DNA of 64,000 bases from Streptomyces spinosus. GTDB lineage: Bacteria > Actinomycetota > Actinomycetes > Streptomycetales > Streptomycetaceae. Below, piece by piece: positions 37,013-46,504 of the stretch (position 1 is its first letter; every line of letters begins with the position of its first letter). The stretch lies in NCBI RefSeq assembly GCF_020400655.1, contig NZ_JAINRC010000005.1:1-64000 (forward strand). The letters are read 5' to 3'. A program made the translations under genes and the position numbers. The notes beneath the pieces are model-generated. The model was not told the origin of the DNA. It saw nothing but the letters and a program-made list of their open reading frames with translations, and did no database searches.

Positions 37013-37438
37013 ATGACGCGTACGACTCCCGGGGCGGAACGGACCGTGGTGGTGGGGGCCGCCCTGCTCGACGGCGGCAGGCTGCTGGCCGCGCGCCGCA
37101 GCGCGCCCGCCGACCTGGCCGGGCGCTGGGAGCTGCCCGGTGGCAAGGTCGAGGCGGGGGAGCGGCCCGAGGACGCGCTGGTGCGCGAACTGCGCGAGGA
37201 GCTGGGCGTCGACGCCGAGCCGGTCGACCGCGTGCCCGGCGAGTGGCCGCTGCGGACGCCGTACGTCCTCCAGGTGTGGACCGTCCGTCTGTGCCCCGGC
37301 TCGCCCCCGCCCCGGCCCCTCCAGGACCACGACGAGCTGCGCTGGCTGACGCCGGACCGGATCTGGGAGGTCGACTGGCTCGACCAGGACGTCCCGGCGG
37401 TCCGGGAGGCGCTGGCCGTGATCGGGGACGGGGCGTAG
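37013..37438 (+). CDS. NUDIX hydrolase (MutT-like)
   Basis: The 141-residue protein carries the full Nudix box GGKVEAGERPEDALVRELREELG (GX5EX7REUXEEXGU), preceded by GRWELPGG. The short form and the GAALLDGGRLLAARRSAP start resemble MutT/8-oxo-dGTP pyrophosphatases. Pyrophosphohydrolase activity is secure by family; the exact nucleotide is inferred. Confidence 0.92.
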   Translation: MTRTTPGAERTVVVGAALLDGGRLLAARRSAPADLAGRWELPGGKVEAGERPEDALVRELREELGVDAEPVDRVPGEWPLRTPYVLQVWTVRLCPGSPPPRPLQDHDELRWLTPDRIWEVDWLDQDVPAVREALAVIGDGA

Positions 37439-37550
37439 GCGCACGGCCCCGGGCGGGACGCGCCCGTTGGTGCCACAGTGCGCCCTCTCACGCGGTACTG
37501 CCACCCGGATATCGGGTATGGGCCCATTAACCCCATGAAACCGGACATGG

Positions 37551-37979
37551 GTGGGCTCGCTGGCCTGGGAAGTGATCGGCGTGATCGACACCGATGGCGA
37601 CTGCGCCGAGTGGACGTTTCCGGCGGAACCGGGCGCCGTGCGCAGCGCCCGCGCGGCGGTCCGGTCCCAGCTGCACGGCTGGCGGCTGGACTGCGTCGCC
37701 GACCTCGCCGCGCTGCTGGTCAGCGAGCTGGTCACCAACTCGCTGCGGCACGCCACCGGTCCCATCGGCGTACGGCTCGTCCGCCCCGCCGGGCTCGACC
37801 GCACCCTGCGCGTGGAGGTCTCCGACCCGCTCCCCGACCTGCCGCGTGAACGCGTCGCCCATCCCGAGGACGAGAGCGGACGCGGCCTTCAGCTGGTCGC
37901 CGGCTCCTCGCTCAGCTGGGGCACCCGCCCCGCGGCGAACGGAAAGACCGTCTGGTTCGAACTGGCGGTGCCCGGGTGA
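37551..37979 (+). CDS. ATP-binding anti-sigma-like protein (RsbW/HATPase_c_2)
   Basis: The 142-residue protein has the N box ALLVSELVTNSLRHA, the G1-like DESGRGLQLV and the terminal strand NGKTVWFELAVPG, as in Streptomyces RsbW-like kinases that bind sigma factors or anti-anti-sigma proteins. GTG 37551 is tentative; GTG 37572 (MIGVIDTDG) is also possible. It lies 278 bp upstream of a SpoIIE phosphatase that carries its own copy of this domain. Confidence 0.88.
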   Translation: MGSLAWEVIGVIDTDGDCAEWTFPAEPGAVRSARAAVRSQLHGWRLDCVADLAALLVSELVTNSLRHATGPIGVRLVRPAGLDRTLRVEVSDPLPDLPRERVAHPEDESGRGLQLVAGSSLSWGTRPAANGKTVWFELAVPG

Positions 37980-38256
37980 CGGCTCGGCACCGCACGCGCG
38001 GGGGCACGGGGGTGTACAGCCGACGGCGTGCCGTCCATCGTGCGCGCCGGGGGCGCACGTGGTCCCGCGGTGGGTGGTTCGGCGGTGTGTTCCCTGGTTA
38101 GAAGAGTGGAAGTGTTGTCACGGACCGGTCCGAAAAGCACCTGGACCGTGCTGTGATCGTGAACACCGTGTTGTGCGGCGCCGTAGTGCTGGATACTGCG
38201 GGCAGCCGCCCCCGGTGACCGGTGCCGGACGCGGTGAGCTGGAGGGGACGGTTCGC

Positions 38257-40845
38257 GTGAGCGAGATACCAGCGAAGGCCACGGAGTCCGAGGACCCGTC
38301 GGACGGCGCGAGGAGGCAGGGCGCGGAGGCCGCGGCGGCACCCGGTGACGCGATCTGGCAGAGCAGTCCGCCCGGTTCCATCTACGACTACATCAAGGTC
38401 GCGTCCTTCTCCATCAGCCCCGGCGGGCTGGTCGACCAGTGGAGCCTGCGCGCCGAGCAGCTCTTCGGCATCCCCGCCGCGCGCGCCGTCGGCATGGACC
38501 CCATAGAGGCCTTCATCGACCCCGACCTGCGCGAGCGCGGCCAGCGGAAGATGGCCGAAATCCTCGACGGCCGGGAGTGGACCGGGGTGGTGCCGTTCCG
38601 GATGCCCGACCGGCCGGACGGCACGCGCGGCGAAGAGGGCCTGGCCGAGGTGTACGTCATGCCGACGCGCACCGCCGAGGGCGACAAGGCGGCCGTGTGC
38701 ATCGTCGTGGACGTCCGCACGCTGCGCAGCATCGAGACCGACCTCGCCGCCTCGCAGGCCATTTTCGGTCAATCCCCTTTCGGATTCCTGCTGATCGACG
38801 CGGACTTGCGGGTACGCCGCGCCAACATGCGGTTCGCCTCCATCTTCGGCGGCACCCCGGACGACCACCGGGGCAAGGAAGTCCACGACTACCTGCCGCG
38901 CGGCGAGGCCGAGCGCGTCTCGGCCACACTGCGGCGGGTGCTGGAGAGCGGCGAGTCCATCACCGACATGCACGTCACCGGATTCGTCCCCGGTTCCGAG
39001 GAGCGCCGGCACTGGTCGGTCAACCTCTACCGCGTGCACAGTGGCAGCGGCCGGCCCATCGGCATCGCCTGGCTCGGCACCGACATCACCTCCCGTCGCG
39101 CCGCCGCGCGCGAGGCCGCCGCCGCCCGGCGCAACCTGGCCCTGCTCAACGAGGCCGGCGCCCGCATAGGGAACTCCCTCGACCTGGAGACCACGGCCCG
39201 CGAACTCCTCGACGTCGTCGTGCCCGGCTTCTGCGACCTCGCCACCGTCGACCTCTACCAGGGCCTGCTGACCGGCGACGAGACCCCGCCCGGCCTCGCC
39301 GACGGCAGCGCCGAACTGCGCCGCGTCGCCTACGCCAGCGCCGTCTCCGGCGCGCCCTTCGGCAGTTCCGGCAAACCCGTCGAGGTCGGCGCGGTCCACC
39401 ACTTCCCGTTCACCTCGCCCTGCGCGGACGCCCTGCGCACCGCCCGCCCGCAGCACGTGCCCGCCGAGGAGGGCGGTCTCGTGCAGTCCACGCTGGCGGT
39501 GCCGATGGTCGCCCACGACACGGTCGTGGGACTCGCGCAGTTCGCCCGGACGAAGGGCAGCGAGCCGTTCGGCGACCGCGACCGGGACCTCGCGGTCGAA
39601 CTGGCCGCGCGGGCCGCCGTCTGCATCGACAACGCGCGCCTGTACCGCCGCGAGCACGAACGGGCGTTGATACTGCAACGCTCCCTGCTCCCGCCCGGCG
39701 ACCCCGAGGCGTCCGGCCTGGACATCGCCTGCCGCTACCTTCCCGGCAACGCGGCGACGGAGGTGGGCGGCGACTGGTTCGACGTCATCGAACTGCCCGG
39801 TCACCGCACGGCCCTGGTGGTCGGGGACGTCATGGGCCGGGGCCTCAGGGCGGCGGTGGCGATGGGCGAACTCCGCACCGCCGTGCGCACGCTGGCCCTG
39901 CTGGACCTGGAACCGGCCGAAGTGCTCTCGGCGTTGGACGAGATCGCGCGGGGCCTCGGCACGCCCGGCGGCATCCAGCAGGCGACCCGGACGGCCCGTC
40001 AGCCCCGGGACGCGGACCTCTCCGAGGTGTACCTCGCGACCTGCGTCTACGCCGTGTACGACTCCGTCACCAGACGCTGTACGTTCGCCAACGCCGGGCA
40101 CCTGCCGCCGGTGCTGGTCGAGCCCGGTGAGGCGGCGCTGATGCTCGACGTGCCGCCCGGCATGCCGCTGGGCGTGGGCGGGGAGCCGTTCGAGGAGGTC
40201 GAGGTCGAGCTCCCCGAGGGCGCGCTGCTCGCGCTCTACACGGACGGTCTGGTCGAGTCCCGCGACCACCCGCTGGACGAGGGGCTCCAGGCCTTCGTCG
40301 GCGCGCTCACCGACCCCTCCCGGCCCCTGGAGGACGTCTGCGACCACGTCCTCAACACCCTCGACACCCACCACGGCGAGGACGACATCGCCCTGCTGAT
40401 GGCCCGGGTGCAGGGGCTGCCCGCCGAGTCCGTCGGCGACTGGACGCTGCCGCGCGAGCCGCGCAGTGTGGGCCGGGCCCGGGAGTACGCCCGCGGACAG
40501 CTGCTCTCCTGGGATCTGGAGCCGCTGGTCGACACGACGGAACTGCTGGTCAGTGAGCTGGTGACGAACGCGCTGCGGTACGGCGAGGGGGACATCAGGC
40601 TACGGCTGCTGCTGGACCGCACCCTGGTGTGCGAGGTCTGGGACTCCGGCCTGGTCCAGCCCCGGCGCCGCCGGGCCCGGGACACCGACGAGGGCGGACG
40701 CGGGCTCCAGCTGGTCGGGCTGCTCAGCGCGGCCTGGGGCTCCCGGCGGACCCCTCGCGGCAAGACGGTGTGGTTCGAGTTGCCGCTGCCCGGCGCCGAG
40801 GGCGGCCTCACCGACCCGGCGGAGGCCCTGCTGAGCCTGTTCTGA
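38257..40845 (+). CDS. PAS-PAS-GAF-SpoIIE phosphatase-HATPase sensor protein
   Basis: The 862-residue protein has a PAS domain at about residues 45-160 and a second PAS at about 165-290, with QSPFGFLLIDADLRVRRANMR (in part) and WLGTDITSRRAA. A GAF domain (about 300-470) follows. The PPM phosphatase (about 490-720) has VGGDWFDVI, VVGDVMGRGL, NAGHLPPV and EDDIALLMARV. A C-terminal ATPase (about 730-855) has LLVSELVTNALRYG and DEGGRGLQLVG. Such proteins sense signals and control partner switching of sigma factors. GTG 38257 has GGAGGGG upstream. Confidence 0.92.
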   Translation: MSEIPAKATESEDPSDGARRQGAEAAAAPGDAIWQSSPPGSIYDYIKVASFSISPGGLVDQWSLRAEQLFGIPAARAVGMDPIEAFIDPDLRERGQRKMAEILDGREWTGVVPFRMPDRPDGTRGEEGLAEVYVMPTRTAEGDKAAVCIVVDVRTLRSIETDLAASQAIFGQSPFGFLLIDADLRVRRANMRFASIFGGTPDDHRGKEVHDYLPRGEAERVSATLRRVLESGESITDMHVTGFVPGSEERRHWSVNLYRVHSGSGRPIGIAWLGTDITSRRAAAREAAAARRNLALLNEAGARIGNSLDLETTARELLDVVVPGFCDLATVDLYQGLLTGDETPPGLADGSAELRRVAYASAVSGAPFGSSGKPVEVGAVHHFPFTSPCADALRTARPQHVPAEEGGLVQSTLAVPMVAHDTVVGLAQFARTKGSEPFGDRDRDLAVELAARAAVCIDNARLYRREHERALILQRSLLPPGDPEASGLDIACRYLPGNAATEVGGDWFDVIELPGHRTALVVGDVMGRGLRAAVAMGELRTAVRTLALLDLEPAEVLSALDEIARGLGTPGGIQQATRTARQPRDADLSEVYLATCVYAVYDSVTRRCTFANAGHLPPVLVEPGEAALMLDVPPGMPLGVGGEPFEEVEVELPEGALLALYTDGLVESRDHPLDEGLQAFVGALTDPSRPLEDVCDHVLNTLDTHHGEDDIALLMARVQGLPAESVGDWTLPREPRSVGRAREYARGQLLSWDLEPLVDTTELLVSELVTNALRYGEGDIRLRLLLDRTLVCEVWDSGLVQPRRRRARDTDEGGRGLQLVGLLSAAWGSRRTPRGKTVWFELPLPGAEGGLTDPAEALLSLF

Positions 40846-40872
40846 CCCCGGCCCTGCCCGCCCACGCCGGTC

Positions 40873-42498
40873 CTACCCGTGCAGCCGGGAGCGGGTCCGG
40901 GGGCCGCCGAACGCGGGCGGGGGACCGCCGTCGGTGTCCTCCGCGAGGAGGATCCCGCCCAGGACCGCACCGGCGAGGCCGGTCGCGTCCCCCTCCGTGC
41001 CGTGGGCACGGACATCCCGGTCGGCCAGCCGGCGCGCCTCCCCGGCCACGACGTCGGCCCGCCCCGCGTTGCCCGCGCCCAGCTCGCGCACCGCCTCCGC
41101 CAGCCGTGCCCGGGCCTCCGTACCCACCGCTCCCCGGTGCGCCCCGACGAACTCCTCCGCCCCGGCGACCGAACCGCGCGCCACGAGCAGCGCCGCCGTG
41201 TCCAGCACCCCCGACCGCACCCCCGTCAGCCGCTCGACGGCCCGGGTGATCCGGCGCAGCGCGTCCAGCGGGTCGTACCGCCCACCGGTCAGCTCCTCGC
41301 GGACCGCCGCCAGCACCCCGTCGGCGTGGGCCGTCCGGGCAGGCGGTCCGTCCGAGGGCGGCGGGGCATCACCGGTCTCCCCTCGGACCGCTGCCCGCAC
41401 CCCGTCGGCGGGCGCGGGCCGGGCGTGGGGGCCGCCCGGCGCGGGCGTGGTGCGCCGGGCCGCGGCCACCTCCGCCTCCGCGCCGGTCAGCGCGGCCGGC
41501 AGCAGTCCGGCCGCCTCCCGCAGCTGGTCCGCGAGCCGCTCCACCCCGCCCACCAGCACCCCCGTCCGGGCCACCGCGCCCTCGCCCGCGCGCAACTGCC
41601 ACGCGGCCCGCCGTGTCTCGCCCACGTCGGCGGCCTGCCGGGCCTCGTTCAGCCGTGCGCCGGCGAACACCAGCCGGTCCTTGGCCTGTTCGACGTACCC
41701 GGTGACGGACCCTGTGGCCGAGGGCGCGTACCGCTCCCGCAGCTCCGCCAGGGTCCGCTGCGCGGTCATCGTCCGTGCCGCCAGCTCCCGGAACCGCTCC
41801 TCGGCCACCCCCAGCGCCGCGCGCATCCCCTCCGCGTCCGTCGTGAGACCTCGCAACCGGTCCAGCGCCTCCGCCTGCGCGTCCAGCCGCCGCCCCGCCT
41901 CCGCGCAGCGCCCGGTCACCCCGACCAGCGCCTGACGCCGGGCGCCCGCCTCCCCGGGGACGCCCTCCTCGTACCGCCGCCAGATCGCGAACGCCGCCGA
42001 CAGCTCCGTCTCGGCGGCCCGCACCGCGTGCGTGAACGGCTCGGTCCGCTGCTCCCCGAAACGTTCCCGCACGAAGGACAGTTCCTCCCGGCTGGTCCGT
42101 ACGCAGTCGTCGGCGAGCCGCAGTGCCGCCCGGGCCTGGCGTTCGATGTCGGGCGGGGCGGCCAAGGGCGGACGCGTCGCGACGGTGCCCGGGGTCGTCC
42201 GGGTGCGGGCCCGGCGGACGCGCCGCACACAGCCGTATCCGGCCAGGGCCACGGCCGCGACCCCGGCGACGAGCGGCAGCACGAGATCGGCGGTCGACGC
42301 GCCGGCCGGCCGCGGGGCGGCGGCGCTCGCCACCGCGCCGGCGGAAGCCACGGGAACCGGATGACGGGCGCCGACCGTCATCACCGGCAACACCAGCCAC
42401 CCCACTCCCACCAGGGCGCCCAGCACGGCATGCGCCACCCGCACCCGTATGTGCGCGGTGGCCCGCCGGGGCCGGCCCCGGATCTGGGAGGAGGACAC
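40873..42498 (-). CDS. Membrane-anchored coiled-coil protein, unknown function
   Basis: In this 541-residue protein two hydrophobic segments at about 22-44 and 70-90 flank an Ala/Pro-rich stretch. The remainder is Ala/Arg/Glu-rich and strongly helical, with long heptad-like runs, for example EAGRRLDAQAEALDRLRG and AEERFRELAARTMTAQRTLAEL (in part). The sequence resembles the coiled-coil portion of Streptomyces TPM-domain proteins but no TPM domain is seen. The start is ATG 42498; function is unknown. Confidence 0.7.
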   Translation of the reverse strand: MSSSQIRGRPRRATAHIRVRVAHAVLGALVGVGWLVLPVMTVGARHPVPVASAGAVASAAAPRPAGASTADLVLPLVAGVAAVALAGYGCVRRVRRARTRTTPGTVATRPPLAAPPDIERQARAALRLADDCVRTSREELSFVRERFGEQRTEPFTHAVRAAETELSAAFAIWRRYEEGVPGEAGARRQALVGVTGRCAEAGRRLDAQAEALDRLRGLTTDAEGMRAALGVAEERFRELAARTMTAQRTLAELRERYAPSATGSVTGYVEQAKDRLVFAGARLNEARQAADVGETRRAAWQLRAGEGAVARTGVLVGGVERLADQLREAAGLLPAALTGAEAEVAAARRTTPAPGGPHARPAPADGVRAAVRGETGDAPPPSDGPPARTAHADGVLAAVREELTGGRYDPLDALRRITRAVERLTGVRSGVLDTAALLVARGSVAGAEEFVGAHRGAVGTEARARLAEAVRELGAGNAGRADVVAGEARRLADRDVRAHGTEGDATGLAGAVLGGILLAEDTDGGPPPAFGGPRTRSRLHG

Positions 42499-42578
42499 AT
42501 TTCGGAGCGTATGGGCCGGTAGACGGCTCCGCGAGCGGGACGGATACGGGTGGGGGACCAGGCGGACAGGGGGACGGA

Positions 42579-43802
42579 ATGGACGACAACCGGACGGACG
42601 GCATCCCGGATGACGGGAACCTGACCGGCAGGCACCCCCCGGCGCCGGACCCCGGCCGGCAGGAGCGGCCCCGCCCGGACGACCGCGACGACCACGAAGA
42701 CCGCGACGACCCTGACGGCCTCGACGACCCCGCCGCCCCCGGAACCCAGCCCCCGCCCCCCGCTCGTCCCCGCCCCCGCTCCCGCACGCGCCGTCTCCTC
42801 CGGGTCGCCGCCGGGCTCCTCGCCCTCCTCCTGCTCCCCCTGCTCACCGCCGAGACGGCCCTCCGGCTCAACTACACCGGCGATCCGGCCCCCGGCACCC
42901 GCACCCGGCACCGGGACGCCCTCTGGCTCGGGCACGCCTGGGTGGACGGGCGGAAGACCGGCCGGGACGTCGAGGCCCTCGCCCGCCGTCTGCGGGGCAC
43001 CGGCATCCGCGACCTGTACGTCCACGCGGGGCCGCTCGAACACGACGGGACCCTCCCGGCCTCGGCGTACCCCGGGGCCCGCCGGCTCATCGCGGCCGTC
43101 CACCGGGAACTCCCCGGCGTCCGCGTCCAGGCCTGGCTCGGCGACAAGCTGGCCACGGAGAGCCCGGACGGCCTGCGCCTGGAGCGTGCCGCGACCCGGG
43201 CGGCGGTCGTCACCTCGGCCCGGCAGATCCTCGCCGCCGGCTTCGAGGGCACCCACTTCGACCTGGAGCCGCTCCACTCCGGCGACCGCGCCTACCTGTC
43301 CCTCCTCGACGACCTGCGCGGCCTCACCCACGCCCGGGGCGCCGTGCTCTCCGTCGCCGCCCACCAGATCGACCCGCTGCCCGCCCTCCACTCCTTCTGG
43401 GGCACGGCCACCGGCCACCCCAAGTGGTGGTCGCAGGCGTACTTCGGGCAGGTGGCCCGCCGGGTGGACCAGATCGCCGTCATGTCGTACGACACCATGC
43501 AGCCGCTGCAGAGCCTGTACGGCGGCTATGTGGCCCAGCAGACCAGCCTGGCCCTGGAGGTCACCCCCGAGAGCACCGACCTGCTGATGGGCCTGCCCTT
43601 CTACCACGAGAACCGGTTCGGTCACCGGGCGCACGCCGAGACCGTCCCGGCCGCCGTGCGCGGGGTTCGCCTCGGACTGAGCCGCACGGACGCCGGGCGC
43701 GCCCGCTTCGGCGTCGCCCTCTACGTGGACTTCGCGGCCACCGAGGCGGACTGGCGGGCGTACCGCGAGGACTGGGCGGCTACGCCCCCGACCGCCTCCT
43801 GA
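42579..43802 (+). CDS. Membrane-anchored GH18-like (TIM-barrel) protein
   Basis: The 407-residue protein begins with an acidic Asp/Pro/Arg-rich tail (about 1-65), then one membrane helix (LLRVAAGLLALLLLPLLTAE). The domain that follows resembles a glycosyl hydrolase 18-type barrel: RGTGIRDLYVHAGP, GFEGTHFDLEPLHSGD (with a DxE at the usual catalytic position) and QIAVMSYDTMQP. The catalytic DxxDxDxE motif is reduced to FDLEP, so enzymatic activity is uncertain. Its 3' end overlaps the sdhB 3' end by 23 bp, tail to tail. Confidence 0.65.
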   Translation: MDDNRTDGIPDDGNLTGRHPPAPDPGRQERPRPDDRDDHEDRDDPDGLDDPAAPGTQPPPPARPRPRSRTRRLLRVAAGLLALLLLPLLTAETALRLNYTGDPAPGTRTRHRDALWLGHAWVDGRKTGRDVEALARRLRGTGIRDLYVHAGPLEHDGTLPASAYPGARRLIAAVHRELPGVRVQAWLGDKLATESPDGLRLERAATRAAVVTSARQILAAGFEGTHFDLEPLHSGDRAYLSLLDDLRGLTHARGAVLSVAAHQIDPLPALHSFWGTATGHPKWWSQAYFGQVARRVDQIAVMSYDTMQPLQSLYGGYVAQQTSLALEVTPESTDLLMGLPFYHENRFGHRAHAETVPAAVRGVRLGLSRTDAGRARFGVALYVDFAATEADWRAYREDWAATPPTAS

Positions 43803-44553
43803 TCTTCGAACCCAGCCAGACCAGCGGGTCGTACTTGCGGTCCACCGCGCGTTCCTTCAGCGGGATCAGGGCGTTGTCGGTGATCCTGATGCCCTCGGGG
43901 CAGACCTCGGTGCAGCACTTGGTGATGTTGCAGTAGCCGAGGCCCTGGTCGTCCTGGGCGGTGCGACCGCGGTCCAGGCCGGCTTCGGCGGCCGCGTCCA
44001 GCGGGTGCATGTCGAGTTCGGCGACGCGCATCAGGTAGCGCGGGCCGGCGAACGCCTGCTTGTTCTCCTCGTGGTCGCGCACCACGTGGCAGGTGTTCTG
44101 GCACAGGAAGCACTCGATGCACTTGCGGAACTCCTGCGGACGGTCCACGTCCTCCTGGAACATGCGGTACTCGCCGGGGCCGAGACCGGGGGGCGGCACG
44201 AAGGCCGGGACCTCGCGCGCCTTCTGGTAGTTGAAGCCGACGTCCGTCACCAGGTCCCGGATCACCGGGAAGGCGCGCAGCGGGGTGATCGTGATCGTCT
44301 CCGCGCGGTCGAAGACCGACATGCGGGTCATGCACAGCAGCCGGGGGCGGCCGTTGACCTCCGCCGAGCACGAACCGCACTTGCCGGCCTTGCAGTTCCA
44401 GCGCACGGCGAGGTCGGGCGCCTGCGTCGCCTGGAGGCGGTGCACGATGTCCAGGACTACCTCGCCGTCGTTCACGTCGACCGTGAAGTCCCGAAGGCCC
44501 CCGCCGTGTTCGTCGCCCCGCCACACCTGGAAGCGGGCTTCGTAGCTGCTCAC
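43780..44553 (-). CDS. sdhB: Succinate dehydrogenase/fumarate reductase iron-sulfur subunit
   Basis: The 257-residue protein has a plant-type ferredoxin domain with WNCKAGKCGSCSAEV and RLLC for the 2Fe-2S cluster, then CIECFLCQNTC and CNITKCCTEVCPEG for the 4Fe-4S and 3Fe-4S clusters. It passes electrons from the flavoprotein to the membrane subunit. GTG 44553 overlaps the sdhA stop in GTGA. The short size and single cytochrome partner fit the actinobacterial Sdh1 type rather than the four-subunit type. Confidence 0.95.
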   Translation of the reverse strand: MSSYEARFQVWRGDEHGGGLRDFTVDVNDGEVVLDIVHRLQATQAPDLAVRWNCKAGKCGSCSAEVNGRPRLLCMTRMSVFDRAETITITPLRAFPVIRDLVTDVGFNYQKAREVPAFVPPPGLGPGEYRMFQEDVDRPQEFRKCIECFLCQNTCHVVRDHEENKQAFAGPRYLMRVAELDMHPLDAAAEAGLDRGRTAQDDQGLGYCNITKCCTEVCPEGIRITDNALIPLKERAVDRKYDPLVWLGSKIRRRSGA

Positions 44554-46481
44554 TCGTACAGCTCCTCTTCGGCGAGGTACTTGACCAGCTCCTCCTTCTC
44601 GAAGAGGGCGAGCAGGTCCGGGCGGATGGGGTCGGTGGTCTCGCGGGTGAGGCGGATCTGGCCGCGGGCCGGGTCGGTCGCCGCGAGGCCGCCGGCGGGG
44701 TCGGCGAGGGCGCACAGCAGGTTCACGTTGCGCCAGGCCCGGTCCATCCGGGGGTGGTCCTCGCGGGTGTGCCCGCCGCGCGACTCGGTGCGCTCCAGCG
44801 CCGCCCGGGCCACGCACTCGCTGACCAGCAGCATGTTCCTGAGGTCCAGGGCGAGGTGCCAGCCGGGGTTGAACTGGCGGTGGCCCTCGACTCCGGCCCG
44901 CCGGGCCCGCGTCCGCAGCTCGGCCAGCCGGTGCAGGGCCTGCTCCATCTCGCCCTCGCGGCGGATGATGCCGACCAGGTCGTTCATCGTCTGCTGGAGT
45001 TCCTGGTGCAGGGTGTACGGGTTCTCCGGCGGGCCCGCCTCGCCCTCCGCCCCGGCGGAGAACGGCCGCAGCGCCTCCGCCGACGCCGTGCCGACCTGGG
45101 CGTCGTCCACGCGCGGGCGCCGGTCCGCCAGCGCCCGCGCGTACTCGGCCGCGTGCCAGCCGGCCCGGCGCCCGAACACCAGCAGGTCGGACAGGGAGTT
45201 GCCGCCGAGCCGGTTGGAGCCGTGCATGCCGCCGGCCACCTCACCGGCCGCGTACAGCCCGGGCACCCCGCGCGCCGCCGCCGTGTCGGAGTCGACCGCG
45301 ACGCCGCCCATCACGTAGTGGCAGGTCGGCCCGACCTCCATCGCCTCCGCGGTGATGTCGACGTCCGCCAGCTCCTTGAACTGGTGGTACATGGACGGCA
45401 GCCGGCGCCGGATCACCTCGGCGGGCATCCGGGTCGACACGTCCAGGAAGACCCCGCCGTGCGGGGAGCCCCGGCCCGCCTTCACCTCGGCGTTGATCGC
45501 GCGGGCCACTTCGTCGCGGGGGAGGAGTTCGGGCGGCCGGCGGTTGTCGTCCGGGTCCTCGTACCACCGGTCGGCCTCCTCCTCCGACTCGGCGTACTTC
45601 TCCTTGAAGACGTCCGGGACGTAGTCGAACATGAACCGCTTGCCCTCGGAGTTCCGCAGCACCCCGCCGTCCCCGCGCACCGACTCGGTGACGAGGATGC
45701 CCTTCACCGACGGCGGCCAGACCATGCCGGTCGGGTGGAACTGCACGAACTCCATGTTGAGCAGCGGGGCGCCGGCCAGCAGTGCCAGGGCGTGCCCGTC
45801 GCCCGTGTACTCCCACGAGTTGGACGTGACCTTGAAGGACTTGCCGATGCCACCGGTCGCCAGGACCACGGCCGGCGCCCGGAGGACGAAGAAGCGGCCG
45901 GTCTCACGGTCGTAGGCGAACACGCCCGAGACGCGGTCGCCGTCCTTGAGGATCCGGGTGACCGTGCACTCCTGGAAGACCTTCAGCCGGGACTCGTGGT
46001 CCCCGGTCCGGCGGAAGTCCTCCTGCTGGAGCGCGACGGTCTTCTGCTGGAGCGTGCGGATCAGCTCCAGGCCCGTACGGTCGCCCACGTGGGCCAGGCG
46101 CGGGTACTCGTGCCCGCCGAAGTTCCGCTGCGAGATGCGGCCGTCCTTCGTGCGGTCGAACAGCGCGCCCCAGGTCTCCAGCTCCCAGACCCGGTCCGGT
46201 GCCTCCTGCGCGTGCAGTTCGGCCATCCGCCACTGGTTGAGGAACTTGCCGCCGCGCAGCGTGTCGCGGAAGTGGACCTGCCAGGTGTCGTGCTCGTTGG
46301 CGTTGGCCATCGCCGCCGCGATGCCGCCCTCGGCCATCACCGTGTGCGCCTTGCCGAACAGCGACTTGCAGATCACGGCCGTGCGGGCGCCCCGCTCGCG
46401 CGCCTCGATGGCCGCGCGCAGGCCGGCGCCCCCGGCCCCGACCACGACGACGTCCCACTCCTGCCGGTCGACCACGGACAT
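44550..46481 (-). CDS. sdhA: Succinate dehydrogenase/fumarate reductase flavoprotein subunit
   Basis: The 643-residue FAD protein has DVVVVGAGGAGLRAAIEA (FAD binding) and the flavinylation region FGKAHTVMAEGGIAAAM, whose His carries covalent FAD in homologues. FVQFHPTG and GLYAAGEVAGGMHGSNRLGGNS (in part) are also present. It oxidises succinate to fumarate, or the reverse. It sits between the cytochrome subunit (23 bp upstream) and sdhB (4-nt overlap). Confidence 0.96.
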   Translation of the reverse strand: MSVVDRQEWDVVVVGAGGAGLRAAIEARERGARTAVICKSLFGKAHTVMAEGGIAAAMANANEHDTWQVHFRDTLRGGKFLNQWRMAELHAQEAPDRVWELETWGALFDRTKDGRISQRNFGGHEYPRLAHVGDRTGLELIRTLQQKTVALQQEDFRRTGDHESRLKVFQECTVTRILKDGDRVSGVFAYDRETGRFFVLRAPAVVLATGGIGKSFKVTSNSWEYTGDGHALALLAGAPLLNMEFVQFHPTGMVWPPSVKGILVTESVRGDGGVLRNSEGKRFMFDYVPDVFKEKYAESEEEADRWYEDPDDNRRPPELLPRDEVARAINAEVKAGRGSPHGGVFLDVSTRMPAEVIRRRLPSMYHQFKELADVDITAEAMEVGPTCHYVMGGVAVDSDTAAARGVPGLYAAGEVAGGMHGSNRLGGNSLSDLLVFGRRAGWHAAEYARALADRRPRVDDAQVGTASAEALRPFSAGAEGEAGPPENPYTLHQELQQTMNDLVGIIRREGEMEQALHRLAELRTRARRAGVEGHRQFNPGWHLALDLRNMLLVSECVARAALERTESRGGHTREDHPRMDRAWRNVNLLCALADPAGGLAATDPARGQIRLTRETTDPIRPDLLALFEKEELVKYLAEEELYE

Positions 46482-46504
46482 CGGTTCAGTCCCTCACTGG
46501 ATCT

